A stretch of 44,374 nt of DNA from Actinomycetota bacterium (GTDB lineage: Bacteria; Actinomycetota; Acidimicrobiia; Acidimicrobiales; AC-35): positions 1 through 44,374 of the forward strand of contig VAXP01000116.1 in the NCBI GenBank assembly GCA_005884125.1, written 5' to 3'. Positions 16,145-23,429 of this stretch are shown one piece after another. Position 1 is the stretch's first letter, and every line of letters begins with the position of its first letter. A program made the translations under genes and the position numbers. The notes beneath the pieces were generated by a model. The model did no database searches. It saw only the letters and a list, made by a program, of their open reading frames with translations, and was not told where the DNA came from.

Positions 16145-16831
16145 GTGGTGCAAGGCTCTGCATACCTGGCCGACGTGGGCCAACAGTGGCTGCGGTGGAG
16201 CTACGTGACCGGATCCTCGCATCGCATCCTCGATGCCCTCCGTCAGCATGTCGTGCTCACGGCCATCGCCGTGTTGGTCGGCTTGCTCATCTCGCTGCCC
16301 CTCGGACTGGTCGCCTGGCGGTTCCGCCGGCTCACGACGCCCATCCTCGGCTTGGCGGGAGTGTTGTACACGATTCCGGCCTTGGCCCTCTTTGCCCTGC
16401 TGGTGCCCATCACCGGCTTGAGCCGCACCACCGCTGAGATCGGGCTGGTCAGCTACACCCTGCTCATCCTGGTGCGCAACCTGGTGGCGGGCCTCGAGGC
16501 CGTGCCGCCGGAGATCCGGGAGGCGGCCCGAGGCATGGGAATGACGCCACTGCGCCAGCTGGCTCGCATCGACCTACCCCTGGCCATACCGGCCATCGTG
16601 GCCGGCATCCGCATCGCCACGGTGACGACCATCGGCCTGGTGACCGTCACCGCCCTCATCGGCCAGAACAGCCTGGGGCAGCTCATCTACAGCGGGCTCA
16701 CCAACTTCGACCGGACGCCGGTCACGGTCGGGGCCGTGCTGTCGGTGGCGCTGGCGGTGGTGGCCGACGTCACCCTCCTCGGCCTGCAGCGGGTGGCCAC
16801 CCCCTGGGCCCGGAGCCGGCGGGTCCAATGA
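16145..16831 (+). CDS. Osmolyte ABC transporter permease (OpuCB/ProW-type)
   Basis: A 228-residue membrane protein with five or six helices, among them VVLTAIAVLVGLLISLPLGL and LAGVLYTIPALALFALLVP. The coupling EAA loop is EIREAARGMGMTPLRQLARI, which contacts the ATPase encoded divergently at 14980. The start is GTG at 16145, six bases after TAGCGT and without a Shine-Dalgarno. Its ATGA end overlaps the next permease, so the two are made together and likely form a heterodimeric channel for glycine betaine, choline or a related compatible solute. Confidence 0.9.
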   Translation: MVQGSAYLADVGQQWLRWSYVTGSSHRILDALRQHVVLTAIAVLVGLLISLPLGLVAWRFRRLTTPILGLAGVLYTIPALALFALLVPITGLSRTTAEIGLVSYTLLILVRNLVAGLEAVPPEIREAARGMGMTPLRQLARIDLPLAIPAIVAGIRIATVTTIGLVTVTALIGQNSLGQLIYSGLTNFDRTPVTVGAVLSVALAVVADVTLLGLQRVATPWARSRRVQ

Positions 16832-17580
16832 CGGCTGGGGGAGCGACCGCCACCATCACGCTGTCGTTCCGGGACCTGTACCGGTGGTACACGACCGCGG
16901 CCCACTGGCGGGGCACGGCGGGCATACCCCATCGCCTGGAGGAGCACGTCGTCATGTCGGTGGCGGTGGTGGCCGCCGCCCTGGTCATCAGCCTCCCGGT
17001 GGGCCTGACCATCGGCCACACCGGCCGGGGCGCGGTGATCGGCGTGAACCTGGCCAACATCGGTCGGGCCATCCCCAGCTTCGCCATCCTGGTCATGGGG
17101 GCGGAGGTGCTCGGCATCGGGGCCCAGCCCGCCTTTCTCGCCCTCCTGGCCCTGGCCATCCCGCCCATCGTCACCAACACGTCAGTCGCCATACGGGAGG
17201 TCGATCCCGACGCCCGAGAGGCGGCCCGGGGCATGGGCATGACGGGCTGGCAGATCCTCCGCCGGGTCGAGCTGCCCATGGCCGTCCCCCTGGTCATGGC
17301 CGGCGTACGCACCGCCGGCGTCCAGGTGGTGGCCACGGCCACGCTGGCCGCGGTCGTGGCCTGGGGGGGACTGGGACGCTTCATCATCGACGGCATCGGC
17401 CAACAAGACGGCGGGCAGCTGGTGGGAGGGGCCCTGCTGGTCGTCGTCTTGTCGCTGGCCGCCGAGGTCGGGTTGGGGGCGCTCCAGCGCGTCCTCACTC
17501 CCGCCGGACTCCGTCAGGCATCCGCCCTCCCCGGAGCCGCCGCGCTCGCGGGCACGGCGGGCGCGGGGCCTGACGCGTGA
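16828..17580 (+). CDS. Osmolyte ABC transporter permease (OpuCD-type)
   Basis: A 250-residue permease, paralogous to the preceding gene, sharing the loop DAREAARGMGMTGWQILRRV and the helix pattern VVAAALVISLPVGLTIGH / ANIGRAIPSFAILVMGAEVL. The ATG overlaps the previous stop by four bases. The tail after the last helix is Ala-rich. It is followed after 59 bases by the substrate-binding protein, so these three genes probably form one transcript. Confidence 0.9.
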   Translation: MTAGGATATITLSFRDLYRWYTTAAHWRGTAGIPHRLEEHVVMSVAVVAAALVISLPVGLTIGHTGRGAVIGVNLANIGRAIPSFAILVMGAEVLGIGAQPAFLALLALAIPPIVTNTSVAIREVDPDAREAARGMGMTGWQILRRVELPMAVPLVMAGVRTAGVQVVATATLAAVVAWGGLGRFIIDGIGQQDGGQLVGGALLVVVLSLAAEVGLGALQRVLTPAGLRQASALPGAAALAGTAGAGPDA

Positions 17581-17639
17581 GCCGGCACAGGTGTGGCGGG
17601 AAGCGCCTGCCGCAACAACGACAGGAAGGAAGCAGACCC

Positions 17640-18548
17640 ATGCGGTTGCGCCGTGTCGGTGCCGTCGGGGCGAGCCTCGTCGCCTTGGCCCTTGTGGCCG
17701 GAGCGTGCGGCTCGGGAGGCGGCTCCAGCTCCAGCACCAAAACGCCCGTCAAGATCGGCTCCGCCAACTTCTCGGAGAACGTCATGCTCGCCCACCTCTA
17801 CGAGGGTGTCCTCAAGAAGGCGGGCTACAGCGTGACCGTCAAAGAGAGCATCGGCAGCCGGGAGGTCATCGGCGGCGCCCTGAAGTCGGGCGACATCAAC
17901 CTGGTTCCCGAGTACGCCGGGAACCTGCTCAACTTCGTGGACAAGTCGACGACGAGCGGGCTTCCCCTGGACCAGACGGTGTCCAAGCTCAAGACCGTCT
18001 TGAAGAGCCAGAACCTCACCGTGCTCGACCCCTCGCCCGCGACGGACGGGGACGTGCTGGTGGTCAACCAGCCGACGGAGTCCAAGTACAGCCCGAAGAG
18101 CGTCTCCGACCTCAAGGCCGTCGCCGCCAACCTGGTGATGGGCGGCCCCTCGGAGTGCCCCACCCGGGACACCTGCCTGAAGGGTCTGCAGGACATCTAC
18201 GGCATCCACTTCAAGGATTTCAAGGTTCTGGACGCGGGCGGCCCGCTCACGGTCAACGCCCTGGCCAACAACAACGTCCAGGTGGGCCGCATGTTCTCGG
18301 CCGACTCCACCATCAAGGCCAAGAACTTCACCGTGCTCGACGACGACAAGCACTTCCAGCTGGCCGGCAACGTCATCCCCGAGGTGCGAGTCGACATCGC
18401 CCAGAAGAAGCTGACCGACGCCCTGAACAAGCTCTCCAGCACCCTCACCACCGACGACCTGATCGCCCTCGACGACCAGGTCCAGACGGCGAAGAAGGAC
18501 CCGACGGCCGTGGCCCAGGCCTACCTGCAGTCCAAGGGTCTGGCCTAG
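17640..18548 (+). CDS. Osmolyte ABC transporter substrate-binding lipoprotein (OpuCC/ProX-type)
   Basis: A 302-residue exported lipoprotein. MRLRRVGAVGASLVALALVA ends in a GAC lipobox, then a Gly/Ser-rich linker. The mature part VKIGSANFSENVMLAHLYEG, IGSREVIGGALKSGDINLVP and ECPTRDTCLKGLQDIYGI belongs to the QAT-type glycine betaine/choline binding proteins (OpuAC fold). The ATG at 17640 has AAGGA nine bases upstream; the frame is open from 17577 but the signal peptide fixes the start. It would deliver the solute to the permeases at 16145 and 16828. Confidence 0.9.
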   Translation: MRLRRVGAVGASLVALALVAGACGSGGGSSSSTKTPVKIGSANFSENVMLAHLYEGVLKKAGYSVTVKESIGSREVIGGALKSGDINLVPEYAGNLLNFVDKSTTSGLPLDQTVSKLKTVLKSQNLTVLDPSPATDGDVLVVNQPTESKYSPKSVSDLKAVAANLVMGGPSECPTRDTCLKGLQDIYGIHFKDFKVLDAGGPLTVNALANNNVQVGRMFSADSTIKAKNFTVLDDDKHFQLAGNVIPEVRVDIAQKKLTDALNKLSSTLTTDDLIALDDQVQTAKKDPTAVAQAYLQSKGLA

Positions 18549-18572
18549 GGGTGTAGCCGGCCTCTCGCGTTA

Positions 18573-19535
18573 CTAGGGCACGAGGACGACCCGGCCCACC
18601 GCCTGACGGCTCTCCACGAAGGCGTGGGCCGCGGCCGCCTCGGCCAGCGGATAGGTCCGGTCCACCTCCACGCGGAGGCTCCCGGCGGCCACGTCCTCGA
18701 CGTGACCGCCGATCATGGCCCTGGCCCGATCGGTGGCGATCTCGGCGCCGAGGAACACCCCGGTGAGGGAGTGGTTGCCCATGGCCAGCACGGACGTGTC
18801 GAAGGGCGTGGGGTCGCGTCCGGCGCTGCCCACGGTTATGGCCCGGCCCCGGTAGGCGAGGCACTGCACGCTGCCGACCAGGACGGAACCGCCCACCGAG
18901 TCGACGACCAGGTCGACGCCCCGGCCCGAAGAGGCGGCCCGCACCGCCGCCACCCAGTCCGGGCGGGAGTAGTTGATGCCGTGGTCGAGGCCGAAGGGCC
19001 GCAGGCGCTCCAGCCGCTCGTCGCTGGACGCGGTGGCGAGCACGGTGGCGCCGGCCCGCTTGGCCAGCTGGATGGCGGCCAAGCCCACGCCTCCCGCCCC
19101 GGCCTGGATGAGCACGGTCTCGCCCGATCGGAGGTGGCCGAACTCGAAGAGGCAGTCGTCCGCCGTGCCGAAGGCCACGGGCACGCAGGCCGCGGCCACG
19201 ATGTCGGCGCCGTCGGGTACGGGCCAGGTGACCAGGGCGGGAACGGCGACCTTCTCGGCGTGGGAGCCCGACATCATGGTGGCGACCACGCGCTGGCCGC
19301 GGTGACGGTCCTCCACCCCCGCCCCCACCTCGACGACGGTCCCCGCGCACTGGTAGCCCACGATGTGGGGCGTCGCCGTCATGGGCCCGCCGGCCCGGTT
19401 CAAGGTGTCGCCGCCCTCGATGCTGATGGCCTCCACATCGATCACCACACCGCCGGGGAAGACGGCGGGGTCGGGAACGTCCTCGTAGCGGAAGACCTCG
19501 GGAGGGCCCGTCTTGTGGTAGACGGCCGCCTTCAC
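18573..19535 (-). CDS. Quinone oxidoreductase-like, zinc-less MDR-family NADPH oxidoreductase
   Basis: A 320-residue medium-chain dehydrogenase/reductase. The N-terminal KAAVYHKTGPPEVFRYEDVP and the Rossmann segment VLIQAGAGGVGLAAIQLAKR are typical of Qor-type NADPH:quinone or enone reductases; the structural zinc cysteines of true alcohol dehydrogenases are absent. The GTG at 19535 overlaps the MarR stop by four bases (GTGA), so the two are translationally coupled. An MDR reductase behind a MarR regulator often serves in detoxification of quinones or electrophiles, an inference here. Confidence 0.88.
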   Translation of the reverse strand: MKAAVYHKTGPPEVFRYEDVPDPAVFPGGVVIDVEAISIEGGDTLNRAGGPMTATPHIVGYQCAGTVVEVGAGVEDRHRGQRVVATMMSGSHAEKVAVPALVTWPVPDGADIVAAACVPVAFGTADDCLFEFGHLRSGETVLIQAGAGGVGLAAIQLAKRAGATVLATASSDERLERLRPFGLDHGINYSRPDWVAAVRAASSGRGVDLVVDSVGGSVLVGSVQCLAYRGRAITVGSAGRDPTPFDTSVLAMGNHSLTGVFLGAEIATDRARAMIGGHVEDVAAGSLRVEVDRTYPLAEAAAAHAFVESRQAVGRVVLVP

Positions 19536-20026
19536 GCGCTCTTGGTGGAGCCGGGGGCCGCGCCGTCGGCCGAGGTTGTCCCGCACTGCCCGCGCCAGGA
19601 GTGGGCGGCCGGGAGCTTGGCCACGATGCCGCGGAGGGCACGGATGTCGGAGTCGGGCAGCTCGAGCAGCTCAGGCGGGGGCTCGTACATGGCCGCCTCC
19701 AGGCGGTCGCGGGCCTTGAGCCCCGCCTCGGTGATCACCACCGTCTTCACCCGCCGGTCGGTGGGGGAGGGCCGGCGTTCGACGAAACCCCGTTCCTCCA
19801 GCTTGTCCACGATCGAGGTCACGAACGACGCGTCGCAGTGCAATTCGTCGGCCAGCACCCGCATGGGCGGGGGGGAATCGATGCTCAGGGAGATGAGGGC
19901 CTTGCCGTGACCGGGGCTGATGCCCAGCTCGTTGGCCACCCAGACCCAGCGGTTGCGCTGGGTCCACAGGTCGACCAGGGCCCGCCACACCTCGCCCGCC
20001 GCCCGGCGGCGGTCATCCCCGTTCAT
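19532..20026 (-). CDS. MarR-family transcriptional regulator
   Basis: A 164-residue winged-helix regulator. The recognition region is ADELHCDASFVTSIVDKLEE followed by the wing RGFVERRPSPTDRRVKTVVI, a close match to MarR proteins. A dimer would bind a palindrome. The C-terminal 25 residues are Ser/Gly-rich and beyond the family fold. It is co-transcribed with the quinone reductase and divergent from a DrrAB-type exporter, with palindromes between, so it probably represses both itself and the exporter until a ligand binds. Confidence 0.9.
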   Translation of the reverse strand: MNGDDRRRAAGEVWRALVDLWTQRNRWVWVANELGISPGHGKALISLSIDSPPPMRVLADELHCDASFVTSIVDKLEERGFVERRPSPTDRRVKTVVITEAGLKARDRLEAAMYEPPPELLELPDSDIRALRGIVAKLPAAHSWRGQCGTTSADGAAPGSTKSA

Positions 20027-20062
20027 GGCTCCACGCTACGCCACCAAGACGAATACTTCAAT

Positions 20063-20105
20063 CTGTGCCACAGTTCACAACCATATATTCTTGACGGGGG
20101 TCAAG
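20063..20105. promoter_or_regulatory. Palindromic operators between marR and the ABC exporter
   Basis: CTTGACGGGGGTCAAG (20090-20105) is a perfect CTTGAC-N4-GTCAAG inverted repeat, and CTGTGCCACAG (20063-20073) is a perfect 11-base palindrome. A TATATT -10-like element (20084-20089) places the exporter's expected transcription start inside the first palindrome. MarR proteins commonly bind such sites. Confidence 0.55.
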
Positions 20106-20127
20106 TAATGGTGCGAGGGTGACGCCC

Positions 20128-21159
20128 ATGACGACGAACCACGCGCCGCACGACGGCCCCGCCATCGAGGTCGAGTCGCTCACCAAGCGTTTCGGCTCGG
20201 TGGTGGCCCTGGACGGCATCGACCTCTCCGTCCCCGCCGGCACCGTGTTCGGGCTGCTCGGACCCAACGGAGCGGGCAAGACCACCACCGTGCGCATCCT
20301 CACCACCATCCTCCAGCCCGACGGCGGGCACGCCCGGGTCCTGGGCCTGGACGTGGGCCGGGAGCCCCATGCGGTGCGGGCCTCGCTGGGCCTGGCCGGC
20401 CAGTACGCGGCGGTGGACGAGCACCTCACGGCGCGGGAGAACCTCAAGCTGGCGGGCTGGCTCACCGGCCAGCCCCGGGCCTCGGCCCGGGCCCGGGGTG
20501 AGGAGCTGCTCGAGCGCTTCGACCTCACCGCGGCCGCCGGCCGGGTGGCGGGCACCTACTCGGGGGGCATGCGCAAGCGCCTCGACCTGGCCGTGGCCCT
20601 GGTGCACCGCCCGCCCGTCCTGTTCCTCGACGAACCCACCACCGGCCTCGACCCCCAGGGCCGGGGCGACCTGTGGGAGCTCATAGAGGAGCTGGTGGCC
20701 GAGGGCATGACGCTCCTGCTCACCACCCAGTACCTGGAGGAGGCCGACCGCCTGGCCGACCGCATCGCCGTGGTCGACAACGGGCGGGTGGTGGCCGAGG
20801 GCACCGCGCCCGAGCTCAAGGCCCGGCTGGGATCCACCATCATCGACGTGGGACTGGCCGATCCGGCCGCGGCGGCCCGGGCCCGGGTCCTGCTCGAGCC
20901 CTTCGGTCCGGCCGAGATCGTGGACGGCACCGCCGTCGAGGTCAACGTGGACGACGGCGCCCGGGCCTTGCTCCAGATCGTGCGCCTGCTCGACCGGGAA
21001 CGCCTCGAGCCCGAGACCGTCGCCATACGCGAGCCCACCCTGGACGACGTGTTCCTGACCCTCACCGGCCGCCGGGCGGAAGCGTCGGGCGGCGCTGCAC
21101 CGGATACCAACGACCGCGGCCGGGCCCGGCGGCGCGGCGCCCAGCGAGGTGCGGCATGA
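20128..21159 (+). CDS. DrrA-type ABC exporter ATP-binding protein
   Basis: A 343-residue ATPase of the daunorubicin-resistance (DrrA) family. Walker A is GLLGPNGAGKTTTVRILTT, the signature is YSGGMRKRLDLAVALVH and Walker B is VLFLDEPTTGLDPQGR. The DrrA-like C-terminal region ends in PTLDDVFLTLTGRRAE. These proteins energise export of drugs, pigments or lipids. The ATG at 20128 is eight bases after GAGGG; a GTG at 20119 is also possible. It overlaps the permease gene by ATGA and is divergent from a MarR repressor. Confidence 0.92.
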   Translation: MTTNHAPHDGPAIEVESLTKRFGSVVALDGIDLSVPAGTVFGLLGPNGAGKTTTVRILTTILQPDGGHARVLGLDVGREPHAVRASLGLAGQYAAVDEHLTARENLKLAGWLTGQPRASARARGEELLERFDLTAAAGRVAGTYSGGMRKRLDLAVALVHRPPVLFLDEPTTGLDPQGRGDLWELIEELVAEGMTLLLTTQYLEEADRLADRIAVVDNGRVVAEGTAPELKARLGSTIIDVGLADPAAAARARVLLEPFGPAEIVDGTAVEVNVDDGARALLQIVRLLDRERLEPETVAIREPTLDDVFLTLTGRRAEASGGAAPDTNDRGRARRRGAQRGAA

Positions 21160-21968
21160 CGACCACGACCTTCCCGGCAACCGTGCCCGTCACGACCGAG
21201 CGCTCCAGCCTGGTGAAGGCGGCCTCGGACACCATGGCCATCACCTGGCGCAACCTGCTCATGCTGAGGCGGGTGCCCCAGCTCCTGGTGTTCAGCACCA
21301 TCCAGCCCGTGCTCTTCGTGCTCATGTTCCGCTACGTGTTCGGTGGCGCCATACGGGTGCCGGGCGTCCGCTACGTCGACTACCTCATGCCTGGGATATT
21401 CGCCCAGACGGTGGCCTTCGGCTCCATCAACACCGGCGTGGGTCTGGCCCAGGACCTCGGGACGGGTCTCATCGAGCGCTTCCGCTCCCTGCCCATGGCC
21501 CGCTCGGCGGTGCTGGCGGGACGGACGGCGGCCGACGTGGTGCGCAACGTGCTCGTCGTCGCCCTCATGGTGTCGGTCGGCTTCATCGTCGGCTTCCGGG
21601 TGCACACCAACGCCGCCGGACTTCTGGCCGCGGTCGGTCTCATGCTCCTGTTCGGCTTCGCCCTCTCCTGGGTGTTCGCCCTCATCGGCCTGGCCACGGC
21701 CAACCCGGAGAGCGCCCAGGCGGCCGCCTTCCCGCTCCTGGCCCCCCTCGTGTTCGCGTCGTCGGCCTTCGTGCCCCTGAAGTCGATGCCGGGCTGGCTG
21801 CAGGTCCTCGCCGCGCACCAGCCCGTCACCATCACGGTGGACGCGGTGCGGGCCCTGGTCCTGGGAGGCCCCACCCTGCGACCAGTGGTGCAGATGGTGG
21901 CCTGGGCCGTGGGCCTGATCGCCGTTTTCGCCCCCCTGGCCGTCTCCCGCTACCGGCGAGCCGCCTAG
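21156..21968 (+). CDS. DrrB-type ABC-2 transporter permease
   Basis: A 270-residue inner-membrane protein with six hydrophobic segments. ITWRNLLMLRRVPQLLVFST leads into the first helix, and the ABC-2 motif YLMPGIFAQTVAFGSINTGV followed by GLIERFRSLPMARSAVLAGR is diagnostic of DrrB permeases. It pairs with the ATPase by a four-base overlap. Substrate is unknown; the MarR context favours a xenobiotic or toxic metabolite. Confidence 0.9.
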   Translation: MTTTTFPATVPVTTERSSLVKAASDTMAITWRNLLMLRRVPQLLVFSTIQPVLFVLMFRYVFGGAIRVPGVRYVDYLMPGIFAQTVAFGSINTGVGLAQDLGTGLIERFRSLPMARSAVLAGRTAADVVRNVLVVALMVSVGFIVGFRVHTNAAGLLAAVGLMLLFGFALSWVFALIGLATANPESAQAAAFPLLAPLVFASSAFVPLKSMPGWLQVLAAHQPVTITVDAVRALVLGGPTLRPVVQMVAWAVGLIAVFAPLAVSRYRRAA

Positions 21969-21994
21969 CGGCGGCGCCCTCGGGCGGGGAGTCG

Positions 21995-22000
21995 TACCCT
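21995..22000 (+). promoter_or_regulatory. TACCCT -10-like hexamer, leaderless-type
   Basis: TACCCT lies five bases before the GTG at 22006 and supports that start of the sigma factor gene rather than the internal ATG at 22045. Confidence 0.4.
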
Positions 22001-22005
22001 CTGGC

Positions 22006-22635
22006 GTGTCGCGTCATCCGGGCCGGCGTCCGGCGCCGAACCCCATGGTGGTGGGAGCCGACGTTCGAGATGTGGGCGACGCGGCGCTGGTCGTCGCCAT
22101 CGGACGGTGGCGGGAGGACGCCCTGGCCGAGGCCTACCGCCGTCACGCCGGCGCCGTCTACGCCCTGGCCTGCCGGGTGCTGAGCGACGGCGCGCTGGCC
22201 GAGGAGGTCGTGCAGGAGGTCTTCCTCCGCCTCTGGCGCCAGCCCGACCGCTTTGACCCCGATCGGGGCTCGCTGCGGGCCTTCCTCCTGGCCCACGCCC
22301 ACGGCCGGGCCATCGACGCCCTCCGGTCCGAGAGCTCCCGGCGCAAGCGCGAGGAGCGCGAGGCCCGCAGCACGGCCGAGGCCGGCTACGACCTGGAGCG
22401 TGAGGTCTGGGACCTAGCCGTGGCCGAGCGGGTCAAGGACGCCCTGGTGCGGCTCCCGGCCGAGGAGCGCCGGGCCATCGAGCTGGCCTACTTCGACGGC
22501 CACACCTACCGTGAGGTGGCCTCGCTCCTGGGCCAGCCCGAGGGCACGGTGAAGAGCCGCATCCGCACCGGCCTGCGTCGCCTGCAGGTACGCCTCGTCA
22601 CCTACGGCGTGACCGGGACGGGAGCCGAGCCGTGA
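22006..22635 (+). CDS. ECF-type RNA polymerase sigma factor (SigK-like)
   Basis: A 209-residue sigma factor with regions 2 and 4 only. Region 2 is AYRRHAGAVYALACRVLSDG followed by AEEVVQEVFLRLWRQPDRFD; region 4 is LPAEERRAIELAYFDGHTYR then EVASLLGQPEGTVKSRIRTG. The SigK group has similar features and pairs with an RskA anti-sigma factor, as here. The GTG at 22006 is used; an ATG at 22045 would remove 13 residues without harming region 2. The gene overlaps the anti-sigma gene by four bases. Target promoters are not visible. Confidence 0.92.
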   Translation: MSRHPGRRPAPNPMVVGADVRDVGDAALVVAIGRWREDALAEAYRRHAGAVYALACRVLSDGALAEEVVQEVFLRLWRQPDRFDPDRGSLRAFLLAHAHGRAIDALRSESSRRKREEREARSTAEAGYDLEREVWDLAVAERVKDALVRLPAEERRAIELAYFDGHTYREVASLLGQPEGTVKSRIRTGLRRLQVRLVTYGVTGTGAEP

Positions 22636-23387
22636 CCCACGACGAGCTCCAGTCCCTTCTCGGCGCCTACGCCCTGGACGCGGTGGAAGACGACGAGGCC
22701 AGAGACGTGGAGCGCCATCTCCGGGAGTGCCCCAGGTGCCGGGCCGAGGTGGCCAACCATCGCGAGACGGCCGCCCTCATGGCCAGCGTGGGGGCCGAGG
22801 CCCCCGCCGGGGTGTGGGACCGCATCAGCGCCGCCCTCGACGACGACCCCCTGCCGGACACGGCCGCCCTGGCCCCGCGGCCCGGTAGCCCCCGCGGCCG
22901 GCGCCGCCTGCCCATGAGGGTGAGGGTGGCCGCCGCCCTGGGCGCGGCGGTGGCGGCCGCGGTCGCCGTGCTGAGCGTGGCCACCGTCCGCCTCGACCAC
23001 AGGGTGGGCACGCTGCGCCGGACCATCCTGGCCAGCCCCGCGGCCCAGGCCGCCACCGCAGCCCTCATCGATCCTCTCCACCGCGACGTCCGCCTCACCT
23101 CGGCCGACGGCCGCCTGGCCGCCCAGGTGGCGCTGCGCCTCACGGGCGAGGCCTACCTGGTGGACACCGACCTGCCCGTGCTGGACCGGGGCCGCACCTA
23201 CCAGGTGTGGGGCCTGGCCGGGGGACGGGTCGTCTCCCTCGGGCTGCTGGGCGCCACTCCCGTCTTCGCCGCCTTCCGGGTGGAGGACACCGTCACCCAG
23301 CTCATGGTGACCTCCGAACCCGCGGGCGGGGTGCCCGCCCCCGACTCCCCGGTGCTGATCCAGGGGCTCATACCGGTCCGGGCCTGA
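22632..23387 (+). CDS. Membrane anti-sigma factor (RskA-like, zinc-binding)
   Basis: A 251-residue protein. The cytosolic anti-sigma domain has the zinc motif HLRECPRC (His29, Cys33, Cys36) that clamps the sigma factor. A single membrane helix at about 97-118 (VRVAAALGAAVAAAVAVLSV) follows, then an extracytoplasmic domain with LDRGRTYQVWGLAGGRVVSL, characteristic of the RskA C-terminus. It holds the preceding sigma factor at the membrane until a signal triggers proteolysis. It starts with GTG overlapping the sigma gene by GTGA. Confidence 0.92.
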   Translation: MTHDELQSLLGAYALDAVEDDEARDVERHLRECPRCRAEVANHRETAALMASVGAEAPAGVWDRISAALDDDPLPDTAALAPRPGSPRGRRRLPMRVRVAAALGAAVAAAVAVLSVATVRLDHRVGTLRRTILASPAAQAATAALIDPLHRDVRLTSADGRLAAQVALRLTGEAYLVDTDLPVLDRGRTYQVWGLAGGRVVSLGLLGATPVFAAFRVEDTVTQLMVTSEPAGGVPAPDSPVLIQGLIPVRA

Positions 23388-23417
23388 GGCCCGCGCCCGG
23401 CCCCGGCCTGAGGCCGG
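23379..23417. terminator. Tandem hairpins GGCCTGAGGCC, likely bidirectional terminator
   Basis: CGGGCC-TGA-GGCCCG (23379-23393) and CCGGCC-TGA-GGCCGG (23403-23417) are near-identical hairpins sharing GGCCTGAGGCC. The first has the anti-sigma stop codon as its loop. They lie between convergent genes. Confidence 0.5.
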
Positions 23418-23429
23418 CGTCCGGCGTGC

